The notes below the pieces were generated by a model. That model made no database searches and was not told where the DNA came from. It worked only from the letters and a program-made list of their open reading frames with translations. A DNA stretch of 64,000 nucleotides from Serinus canaria. Lineage: Eukaryota; Chordata; Aves; Passeriformes; Fringillidae. Both the position numbers and the translations under genes were made by a program. Location: the NCBI RefSeq assembly GCF_022539315.1, contig NC_066343.1, positions 52,127,973 through 52,191,972 on the forward strand, in the 5' to 3' direction. Shown in pieces: positions 13,101-25,100 of the stretch (position 1 is its first letter; each line of letters begins with the position of its first letter).

Positions 13101-16100
13101 TGCTTTTGACTTTATGTGTTTTCTGACATTCAAGTTGCACAACAAAAGCATTAAGCTAGCTGTTTCAAGTGAAATTGTATGTTAATTCAGGGAAATGTCT
13201 TTGTGTTCTCAGCAAGACTAGAAGAACATTTTCAGCACCATCTGGTGGTTAATAAGTTTATCCAAACAAAGGAGTATAGGAAATACCATACATGGTTCAA
13301 CATCCTTCTGGAAGTGCTGAACAGCAAAAAAAAAAAAAAAAAAAAAAATTCTTTAATGTTCATAGCACTCTTTCTTCTTGGATCTTTTTGTTGTGGTGAC
13401 CCAAAAAAGAGTCAGCACCGCCAGCTGCTGATTTCCACAGCTGTTTGTAAGACACCCAGCATTTCAGACAGGATTGTGTCCCCGTCTCAAACTTGGAGCA
13501 AAATCTTTCTTCACTCAGGAAGACCAGAAGGCAGACCAGGGTAACAGAGGAACCCAGTTCATTATTATAGTCTTCTAAAGTCTATGTGCTTTTTCCCCCC
13601 CTGAAAAATCTAATTTACATTTTAGACAGATTTGAAATATAAGAATGGTACCAGCAATGGTTTTGAGAGGCTGTAAAGGCAGGTTGACCTACCTGAGATC
13701 CTTTGTTGTGCTCATCCAGATGGGGACAGGACAGAGGAGTATCTGTGGCAGCATAGAAGATAAAAGTGGGCTCCCTGTGCTCCTAAATACATACAACAGC
13801 TACATAATACATGCTTTGAAATGTCGTTCCATAATTTGCTAGTAGCAAAAAATCCCCTCTACAACAAAACACAGAAGGGAAATATGCTTCTCTAGAAACA
13901 AAACCCCTAAAATAAAGCACATTTGCAACGAATGATGTTGAGGTGAAGTAAGTTTGAAAAGAGGTGAAAACCAGTCCTTTTGGAAGAATGTGCTATTTAA
14001 GTATGGTTTTAAAAACCTATCTTTTTTTATTCTTTCTTGCTTTACTCACTTGTTTATTGAATTCAGCTGATAAATTATAGAAACATCAGTCCTATGTACA
14101 TAATACATGCCTTGTGTTTGGAAGCTACTGAGAAAATAAGTATGTATTCAGCTGTTTTATTCCAATAGCACTCCAGAGCTCTAGGAATGAGTGAAGGTAT
14201 TTTTCATGCTATTGAAATGAAAGTATTAGTTCTTGGATAGAACATTAAATCAACATTCTTCATTTTCCAAGAGTAATATAGCTAATGACACAAATATCTT
14301 GAGATGGTGTTGGGTGGACTTGTTCCTCTACCCTTAGTAAGAAGGGTGTCAGTGATTTATGTGTTCTTCTGTTAGTAATTATAGGGGTGTAATTAATGCA
14401 AGTTAAACTAGAACATAGATCCAAAGATATAAGCTGTGCTAAAATGCTTTCAGATCTTGATTTTCCCCCAGTATTGGCTTTTGCATTTCTTTACATATCA
14501 TTCACTGAGGTTTTTTTCTTGTTTATACATCCCCTGTCACGTGAGATACACTGGCAGTACCTTTCTCTTAGAGATGCTTCTTGGAAACAAAAGATTTCTC
14601 TTTCTGTAAGACTTAAAAATACAGAATAAGAAAATAGAAGTGTCAATTTATTCTGTATTGCCACATGTAAGTCAAAGGTTAAAGGACAAGCTTCATAAAA
14701 GTGCTTTTGTGCAGAAAGCAAACTTCTCACCCACATGCAGAACTTTAAAGCCTAATTTTCTTCTTTGCAGTTTGTATCTCTTCAAACTAGGACTCGCTCC
14801 GCAGATCCAGGACCTTCTGGGAAAAGTAGACTTCACAGGTAAAAAGATGCTTTTCTAATCAGATGTTCGGTGTTTTTTTCACACTGAAAATCTGCCAGCA
14901 TTGTACATTTTTTCTCTTATGGACTCTCTGCTCTGACAACATTGTTACAAATTAAACAGGTGGGAGGCTGCCCAGGAGGGAGGGAGTTTTCATTGAATAC
15001 TTGTCATATCTTAGAGTCCTTCAAAACAGGGAGGAAAGCTTCTCAGAAGCACTCTCAGAAACATCTTTGTAGGTAGGGTTATTCAGAGTGAAATTGGCAT
15101 GCTTCTGTTCTGACAATATTTCTTTTTTTTTTTTTTTTTGGTCTGAATAGAGGAAGAAATCAGCAACATGCGAAAGGAGCTAGAGAAATATGGTATACAG
15201 ATGCCATCTTTCAGTAAAATTGGTGGGATTCTGGCCAGTGAATTATCAGTGGACGAAGCTGCCTGTAAGTGTGACTCCTGTGCTCTACCAAATGCTTTGA
15301 CAGAATGCTAAAAACACATTTTCTGTGCTCTCATTCACTTAGTTTGACACCTCTTAATAGCTAGAAAGGAAAGAAAACAAGTTTTCACTACCGCATTGCT
15401 TCATTGTTACAAGGCCTCTTCAAAATTTGCAGTCTGAGTTTTTTTGGTATCTCCATTGACCCATGAGAAGTGCTACCAAAAGCAAAGATTTCTCACTATA
15501 TTTTGATGGTTTTGTTTTTTATGTTTAATGTTTTCTGGTAGGTAGTGCTCCTCTAGAATAATGACTTGAGCTCTGTGAGTGCCTCTGCACCAAATGAATA
15601 CAATGAAGACAGCCATGGCATCACGGTGCCTTCTCTGTGCCTCCTCTTTTTGTTTTTTGCCTTTTGCAGTTTTCCTAAAGCACCCAAACAGGTTGCAGTG
15701 AGGAGAAGTCACTGTTCCAGACAGACAACTCTGTCACATATGGTGCTGTATATTTGGAACTTCCATGGGTAGCTTTCAGTCTGTCTGGCCACTGGTGTGT
15801 GACCCACTGCGTGGTAGAACCCTGCTGGAGGGGAGGCCCTGCTGGACAGTTAAGGTTCTTTTGAGTCTGTCTTGAACAGCTTCCATTCAAAAACAGAATT
15901 AAATATTTTTTCTGCTGCTCATGCCTATTCATGTATAAGTTTTGGTGTTTTTCTCTGTATCACTTTTTTTTTGTGTGTGCAAAGCGATACATTAAAGAAA
16001 AAAAAAATTGCTTGAATTTAATTGATAGGAAATCCAGTGTGTTCCCTTAAATCAACACTTGAGCTCTAGTTATTTCAAGATCTTAGTCTTTTCAGAATGG

Positions 16101-19100
16101 TAAACTGAGAAACAGGAGGGTTGTCTTTGCTACTTTATTCAACCCTGCAGAGTGGCAAGCTGGTTCATGATACTACTTAGGCTCTGAAAATTTCAGCACA
16201 CTAACTTAAAACACACTTGATGTTGATTCACATTGTCTGTGTTGTGTATTTTGAAGCCTGCTTAATATGTGCATGCTTCACCAAAGCTAGATCTTAAAAT
16301 GCTGCTTTTTGAAGTGGCAGGAATTTTTTTAGCAAGTTTTTTAGATATTTAGTGACTACCAAGCACTTTTTCAAGGGGTCTGCCTCCACTAAAGATGAAA
16401 GGGCTTCCTCCCCTGAAGAAGAAACATCCTTCACAGAAAGCCTTATTATAGTGTGTAGGGCTTCCTTTGACTTGTGATGTGCTTTCAATCTTAGAAAAGC
16501 AGGGTTTCCTGACACTGGTTCTGACCCTCTGAGCAAGGATTGTGCCGTAGATAACATACCCTGCCCCACGACAGGAAACATCTGCTATGGGAACCCTCAC
16601 ACACTAGTGAGGTTGGATAATGGAGATCCTGCCAAAGGAAGGGGGCTACCATCCTTCTTCCTAAGTGGTGTTATGCAAAAGGAGATACAAAAGTGGAACA
16701 ACTGCTGATGACTCTACTCTGCTGCCAGCAATAGTATGAATCAGCATGGGAAGAATAAGTTGAGGTGCTTTCACAGAGAGCTTATTCTGCAAGGAAACCT
16801 CTCTCTTATTTCAAGCTTCCAGCCTGCTCTTTCAAGTCCAATCGGGCTTCTCATTGTTTCTCTTGGTAGGTGGGTTCACACCTACCAATACCTGTTTGAT
16901 TGTCTCCTTGAACATATCTTTTGACTGCTTTTTGCTAGCTCCATTTAGGTTACTGAAGCCTCTTACACAAATGTGGAGGAGATAACACTCTTCCTATGTG
17001 TTTTGTAATATAAGGATGTTTGGATCATATATGTGTCTAAGGACGGTTTTCTTAGTCCCTTGGAGTGGATATGAATGTAGACAGAACCACAGAATGCCTC
17101 AAGCAGGAAGGGACCCTCATGGATAATTGAGTCCAAGTTTCTGATCTACACAGGATTATCTAAAACTAAACCATACAGCTAAGAGCATTGTCCAGATGCT
17201 CCTTGGAGGGACTCTGTCAGGTTTGATGCTGTGACCATTTCCCTGGGGAGCCTGTTCCAGTGAATATCACACTCTCAATGAAAAATCTTTTCCTCGGGCT
17301 CAGTGTGAACTTTGTCTTCTCACAAAGTTTGATGACAAATGAAACCAGTGTGCTTGTATCTCCTGCACCATGCTAGCTGCTTCTACTGCCCAGCTGTATT
17401 CTGCTGAGCTAGAGTAAAACAATTCTAGAACAACCTTCTGGCATGAGCCCAGCGCTAAGCACTGGATTATCCACCAACAGCCATGCAAGTTCCAGTAGCT
17501 GCCATCTCTGAGGGTTCACTTCACTTCATCCTCCATTTGCCCCTGCTGAGTGTTCAGTGATATGATCTGTTGTCTGACTTCCCTAAATTTGTACGCTCCT
17601 TTTTTTTCCTAAAACCTCAAATTTTGAAGCATGTCTGCTTTCTTTTATAAAGTGAGAAAAATTAAAGTCTTTTTGACTTAGATATTTAGACCTTCAGTTA
17701 AACTTAATCCAAATACAAAAGACCTCTTTTTACTGCATGCTTTTCTCATGCTTAAACAACACATTGCAGGGCGAAGTAGAAAGTAAGTATGGACAAAGTA
17801 AGGAAAGATGGTCATTGTGTTTTCCCTTCACACATCTCCTTGGTGGCATGAGAGTAAATCCTAGGCAAGCTGCTGTGCTGATAAATGGGGAGCTACAATA
17901 TTCCTCCTTTGGGATATGATCTAGATACACAGTTTTCAGGAATTTTACATTTTGTGTAGTAAAGTCTGTAAAATATTTGAGATTAATGTCTCCAGACAGG
18001 CACTGGAATCTCTTTGTGGCATGAAGATCCAGATAAAGTGCAGCTCTAGTGCAAGTCCTTCATCTAGACTGATCTTAGGGCCAAATGTGTTCAGGGAGTA
18101 ACTTGGGGGGGTGTGTTAGCTACTACTCTACATCTAATTCATCTATAAGTGGTTTTGAATTTGTACACTCATGCAAATTTACTGTGTGAAAACACATGAG
18201 CTTTTTTTGTGACTCTTAAATTCTTGTAGTCAACTATTTGTTTAGTAGATGAAGTTTTTTATTTCTCAAAGGAAGGGCTTAACACTAATGCTGATCAGTG
18301 TCTGTGGTGAATCCTATGGCACTCTTTTCCCTTTTTCCTGTGTTTTGAGGACCCTGCAAGGCCTGATGGATGTTTTTTGCCTCTGTTTGAACTCTGCTGT
18401 CTTTCGGCTTTGCTGGTGACAGGAGGAGAGACCATTACATCAGGGCGTCTCGTGTGCCTAGGGGGTCATGGAGATCTTGATGTGCAAAGAACCCTCTCAG
18501 GGAGGCTCAAGTGTGATGTGCAGGGCTGCATCCTGCCTGCGGGGGAAGGGTCTTGGATGTGTTTTTCCAGAGGACAAGTTTAACAGAGCTTCAATCTCCT
18601 TATTCTTGTGCTGCATCTCTCAGATATACTCAGTTTAGATAGTGCTTTTACATGGACACATACAGCTTTAAGGTAAAAGCTACCAAAAATACTTTCAATT
18701 CCTACATGTAAGTGCCTTCTAAATAAAATAGGACTTGAATGATAAAACATAAATAATGTTTTATTTTCTGTTAGTAAAATATTAACCATATCATGGTTTA
18801 ACCTCAGCCAGCAGCCAAGCCCCACACAGTCCCTCACTCACTCCCCAACCAGAACGATCAGAAGGGTAAATGCAGGAGAACTCATGGGCTAAGAAAAAGA
18901 CAGCTTGATAAGAAAAGCAAAGGCCACACACACAAGCAAAACAAACCAAGGAATTAATTCAGTGCTTCCCATGAGCATGCAGGTGTTCAGCCATCTCCAG
19001 GAGAGCCAGGCCCCATCACATATGATGGTGACTTGGGAAGACAAACTCCATTACTCCAAATGTCCCCTTCTTCCTTCTTTCCCCTACTTTTACACTGAGA

Positions 19101-22100
19101 AAGATGTCACATGGTCTGGAATATCCCTTTGGTCAGTTTGGGTCACCTGTCCTGGCTGTGTCTCCTCCCAGCCTGCCAAGCACCCCCAGTCCCCTCCCCA
19201 GTGTGGCTGCACCAAAAGCAGAAAAGGCCTTGGCTCTGTGCAAGCCCTGCCCAACAACAGCAAAAACATCTCTGTATTACCAACCCTGTGTTCAGCACAA
19301 AGCCAAACACAGCCCCATGCCAGCCACTGAGATGAGAATTGTGCCCCTGCTGAAAACAGCACCCCCCTGTTTGGGGGAAGGGTGAACATGGAACAGACAG
19401 CAACGTGCCACCTTTGAGTAAACACCAAGTTCTGCAGTCTAGAGGAAAATGGCGTGGAATGTTAAAATCTGCAAATTATTGAACATAAATCCAACACTCC
19501 TTTCCAATAAATCAGAAGAAACAGTGACAGCTTTGATTTTTTTTTTTTGCTTCCTGAAGTTTAGGACTGTGCTTTCAATTTTAGTGCATGCAGCTGTAAT
19601 AGCAATCAACGAAGCTGTTGAGAAGGGAATAGCCGAGCAAACCATTGTGACCCTGAGGAACCCAAATGCGATGCTGCTCAACGTGGATGAGGAGCTGGCA
19701 CAGGACTATCAGAATGAACTCTTTGATGCCAAAAGGAAGAAAGAATCAAATGCAAAACTCAAGGTAGTGATGTTTTATTTGTACTCCTAGTACACGTGTA
19801 TCTTCATGTTTCTTGTCATAGCATTATTATTGCTCTAAAAATTAACTTAATTTTTTAAATTATTACAATTAGGAAGAAACCTTACTTTTAAGATAAATAA
19901 GAGAAATAAAGGAAATTAAATAAGCTAAAAGCCAATTTTATAAGAATATGATTACTATGAGTATGATGCAGCTTAACTTTGCCCAAAGGCTAAATATACT
20001 AGAAGTCTAAAAATTAAAAAAAATTAGTTTTCTTCCATTAATTGCTTTAGGAAAAACAAATTTCCTCAGTTCACTTAGTCAACAAATTGCCTTACAAATA
20101 CATTCAGCAAATACTTCAGCTGATGCAGTTTTAATGACTTTAGCTAATAACTTTTCTCTCTGCAAACTGTTTTGTGTGAACTAGCAACAATTTTGTTTTC
20201 TTAGAATGGCACAATTTCTGATGAAGAGAGAGATGTCTATGAGGAGCTGCTGACACAAGCTGAGATTCAAGGCAATATCAATAAAATAAACAGTAAGCTA
20301 TTCTGGATCCTCGTGGAAGTATGCACAAAATGTGTGATCTCCCAGCCTCCAGCGGAACACAACTTGAGTCCTCCTGAACAAACAAAATATTCCTTTGGAA
20401 ATTTGTAAAATATGCACAAGTGGCTAATATCTGTCTACAACTGTTTTTGTCATGCTATTCCTTCTCTACTAACCTTTGTGGAGGGAGGGGCTAATTTCTG
20501 TTTGTGGTTTTTGCTTTAAGGATTCCTCAGTTCAGAATCAAATCATTTATTGCCTGCTCTGTTTCTTTATGTTCTTTTTGTGTGCAGAATACTGTAAATT
20601 TTGACCCCCTCTTCTATATAGACCCAAAATTCATTCATAAACTTTTGCTTAGCTGTGCTTCCACCCAGGCTCACACAGAGCCAGAGACTCCCTTTGTAGG
20701 ATTGGATATGAAAGAGGTAATTCTCTGCTAGATAAAGATTGCCACCCTAGCTGGCTTTTACAAAAAGTGAGATGCTGACGGCAATGGACTTCTTCTCCTC
20801 AGGAAAGCTGTATTTGCTGTTTATAGGCATTGTTTTCATTTCAGTTCACATAGCTTTAGTCCAAGTGAATGAGGCTATTGACCAGCAAGATGAAGGGGCA
20901 CTGATGGCAGGCTTGAACCGCCCTGCTCTGAGCCTACTTGAAGTTCTGCCGCAAAATTCCTCATGGTACCTATTGCAATTGTGTGATTCTAAAGAACAGA
21001 AAATGCAGGTAATCAAATTGAATAGGTACTACATGTCAGTTTGAACTTTTTTTTAGCTGGGCTTAATCCAGAGAGAAATTGTCTTTACTCTGCCTTTCTA
21101 CATCATTTATGAAAAGTTTTATAAAGATTTGAGAATAACTGATGTGCTAATCAACACCAAAGAGCTGCATTTGCTCTAAAGGGCATGGTATCCTTGTGAG
21201 TATTTACTAACTAAGATATAAGAAGATAATTTAAGGCATAACATACAGCCCCTAATATTTTGTTTCCAAAGTGAATTATAACTTGAGTGCAAATAAAAGG
21301 TAATATTGAATCATTAACATTAAAATAAAGTGCCAATTGGGTTTTAAGGGGAAAACTATTAATTTAAGTAAGACGAAAATCACAGAAAAAGATTAATGCT
21401 GTGTTTACTGAGCCTTGTATTTGATGCACAGGCGATAGTACAATCAAATTCCAGTGTACCATCACCGGACTTTATCCCTTATCTCCCATCAAACAAAAAC
21501 ATAATCAAACCTTGTTTTTCTGATCTGTTAGATAGCAGGCATTCCAAATATGCTCGACAAAAGTGAAATACAGAAAGAAGTTAGTGTTGCCAATGCGGAA
21601 GCTGAGGCTCACAAGCTTAGTGAGTAACTGTTTTAATACTCTTTACCATCATCATTTAATTATGTTAAGATAATTGAGTCCACCATTTCTTGCACATAAA
21701 CAAGGTTTCTAAAACTGAAGCCATGTGTTGCATTTTACATTCGTAACCTTTCTTCTCAGTGTCACAACTGCCAAGTCACCAATCTGTGCTGCATTATTGA
21801 GTATTTATGTACTCTTATTCAAATAACTGAGATTTGAGCTACTGGCAAGCACAGCAGCAAGAAGCTGAAAACCTGATGGCTTGAACAAGTATTTATCAGT
21901 ACAGTATTAATACTCATTGGGGAGCAATGACCATGCTTGCAGAATTAAGATGGAGGAATTTTTTTCAGATTGCAGGGAAAAATTTTTCTCACTTTTAGAC
22001 ACATGTTATCAAAATCTAACCTATTCTTAGTCTGTTAAGAATGCCACACAACACAAGTAAAAAAAAAAATATAGTTAAAGGGGATCTAAATTTGCAGTGC

Positions 22101-25100
22101 ATGTGTTGCTGCTTTTGACTGGAAACTTCTTTGCTAGGAAGTTAATCTTTGGTTGATCTGCTGTCATTTCATACTGCATCTGGGCATGGCTATTTTGTCT
22201 CTGGTACTGTATTCAATGCTTTGAAATCCAGGCTGATTGCTTTTGTGACATGCCTTAAAGGCTCTATTGTGAGGTCAGCTTAAGTCAGAAGATAAATTTG
22301 ACTTTATACCTTAAATGTTAGCCTGTTTCAGATTAATTAGCCATAGTGAGGAGTATTTCAGTATACTTCAGCATATTTCAGTATATCAGTAACTCTGAAA
22401 GAGTTACCTCTTGTTAAAGGAAAGGGAGAAGATGTGATATGTGAAAAGCATTAACAGCAATCTGGAGAGTAACTTAGCTCTTCTGTTTGGCTTGAGAAGA
22501 AAAAAAATAGTGGCTTTTGTTATCAGACTGTGAGCATTGTAAAATATGTTTTGCAATTTGCATGCTGGGTTTCAAAACTAGAAGTCAGTAGCTTGGTTAC
22601 TGGCTGCAGAACTAGTCTAGTCCATTTGCGGACCTCGACTCCTTTCCTCTTTACTTTCTTCTTTAAAAAAGCATGCATGCATGCTGTAGCTGTGAGAGCC
22701 TTTCCTGGTTTCTAACTTTAAGAATAGCCAATAGAGACAGTCTTCAGGGACAACGTGGCCCGTTATGACTGTGCTTCAGAGAAAATTGCATGAGAGGCAA
22801 GGGGCTTTTTTTAGGTGGGTCTGGCCAAAAGGTTTTCAAAGAGTTTGTTCTGTATAAGAAGCTCTGAGAGTAGCTGTATACATGACTGTGGATGGTGTCT
22901 TCTGGACAAGAAGTCTTGTCTCAGATTTGGGCAATCAGTGGTAACTAAAATGTTCCCTGGGTAACAGTACACGGAAAAGCCATGTGATAAGGCAGAGGAG
23001 TGGGGCTTATTGATGGAAAAGGTATTTGCATAATTGCTATTCTTCAGTTGGCCACATGTGCTCTAACCTTCAAGGTTGCTTCCCTTTCTGCCAGACAAGA
23101 GTGGTGCCTTTTACAGTGTGTTCCTGGGTGTGTCCTGGCCTGGCTTTCTTCACAGATGGCTCCTCCAGGTGTGCAATTATGGTGGCAGTGACTAAGCTGA
23201 GGGATGTTGTAATGCTTCTGCAGCTGCCCAAGTGGGAAGTGTTTTTCAGCATTTTTCTGCTGGGCTTCAAACCTCTGACAAAGTCAGTCCAGCAAAAAGC
23301 AAAACAGGCAAGTTATTGAGGTACTGAAAAGGTTTATACTCATACCCTCATATTCCTCTATTTGCCTGTTTAACTTAAAATCTGAGTGGTAGCAAAGGGA
23401 TTCATTTCTAGATGGCAGTGCCTGTAAGGACTAAACTTCCACACTGGCAGAAAAGCAAACAGGTGTTGGCCTGCAGTGGAAGATCTAGAAACCATAGCAT
23501 GTGTTTTTTCATCAGTTCAGCTACTAATTTTCTGGCAGAAAATCCCACCCCTCTAATACAACTGTCTGATGTCCACCAGGCCTCCTGAAATAGACACTAA
23601 TAATGCTGGTGGTGCTTCAGGTGCTGGCCTGTTTTAGCTAGCTCGGTTAGATCCTGACAGGGGAAGAGGTGAGAGAGGAAATGTGGTGCAGAAGGAAGAG
23701 GGCATTTGGGGTGAAGCAAAACTGAGGTGCTGGAGCTGACATACACAGCAGAACCTGCTGCAAGCACACCCAGGAGGAGTTAGATCTTTCTCTGTGCCAA
23801 GGTGGGGTCAGCTCTTTGTGTTTTGTGTTAGAGGTGCAATAAGCAGTCTCTCATTTCTGAAAGTCCAGACATTTTAAAGCCCTCCAGTCAATTATTTGCT
23901 CAATACCTTTGAACAGAGATGGTTTTTGCAACATTCAGCAGTCATGTCATTTCACAAAAATGTTTTTTCTCTTATGGCGGAAAATTATATTCTTTGTAAT
24001 AACCTAATTGTCATCTACATGGCATGAAGAGCAAACAGCATATGAAAATTAATGAGCTTTTTTCCCCTGCTGTTCTTTAGAACTTATAGCGGTTGACAAT
24101 ATCAATACAGCAATTCGTAACTGTGATCCTAGTAAAACACTGGTTGCACTGATGAAACCCGAGGCACAGCTGCCTGTTGTTCACTCATTTGCTGCTGCTG
24201 TCTATCAGACTGAGCTGTTCAACCTCCAACAACAGAATGCTGTGGTAAGAGTGAAAAGCTTACAACCTGCTCATTGATGTTGTGTAGCCAGACCATGAAA
24301 GAGCACAAACATAGCATGTTGTTGTGTAAAATCAGACATAATTCTCTTGCCATGGTGTTATGTATTGCATGAATCATTTTGGTTGAAAAGGCAGTATTTC
24401 ATTGCAGAGTTTGTCTCCTGCCACATTTCAGTCTGGCTGAGCTCTTGTGTTGCAACAAATCCACTGACTTTTTTTTTTAATCGTTGCATGCTCTTAATGA
24501 GAACTAACTCTGGTTTATGTATTGCTTAGAAAAGTAATGAGTAGGATCAGAAGAGATGAGATTGTGGGGCAAAAGAAGGAAAGGCAGGCTGGATGGAACA
24601 CAGAAACCCACTGAGCTCCACCCCCACTGTTGTGTCACTCTGGTATGCCTGTGACTAAGAAACTTTCCAGGCTTCTTAGATCAAGCCCATCTCCTTGATG
24701 GTATCTAGAGTGTGTAACTCAAATCTGTTACACTGCTTATTTAGCTTCCTGACTGCAGTACATTATTGTCCTACAGAACTACCTGGCACATGATGAACTG
24801 TCTATTGCAGTAGAAATGTTGTCAGCTGTTGTGTTGCTAAACCAGACCTTGGAAAATAAGGACATCCTAATGATAAAAAATCATCTCAGAAACCCATGCC
24901 TTGGCTTCAATAATCTGGAAGAGGAAAACTTGCAACGGTAAAGGTTCATTTTGTCTTGTCTGGATGAGACTTGGCAACTTCTGAAAAAAATAAGTAGGCT
25001 TTTTTTTTTGGGTGGGCTGTCCTGTGTTGTGGCTGTGAAGTTGAAAAAGCTGCAAGATAAATATCTGTGGTTTAAATTAATAAGTGAGAGTGGGACAATT

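Larger units (their letters stand above)
10243..14770. other. Intron between window exons 3 and 4 (4.5 kb)
   Basis: No gene is seen. It holds a weak ancient SINE-like segment at about 12522-12585, a 23-base A run at 13326-13348, and otherwise unremarkable AT-rich sequence. Open frames up to 121 codons here lack any recognisable family and are taken as chance. Confidence 0.8.
15265..19584. other. Intron between window exons 5 and 6 (4.3 kb)
   Basis: Contains a minus-oriented CR1 fragment (17083-17312) and a minus-oriented solo LTR (18789-19366). The remainder shows no gene. The 158-bp and 220-bp spacers on either side of the repeats near exon 6 look ordinary. Confidence 0.8.

Noticed and set aside
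13326..13348. A23 run as the tail of a processed pseudogene
   Set aside because: The sequence upstream matches no gene I recognise and no target-site duplication was apparent.
18905..19428. Cluster of overlapping open frames of 74 to 141 codons on both strands
   Set aside because: They lie almost entirely within the GC-richer solo LTR and show no protein family.
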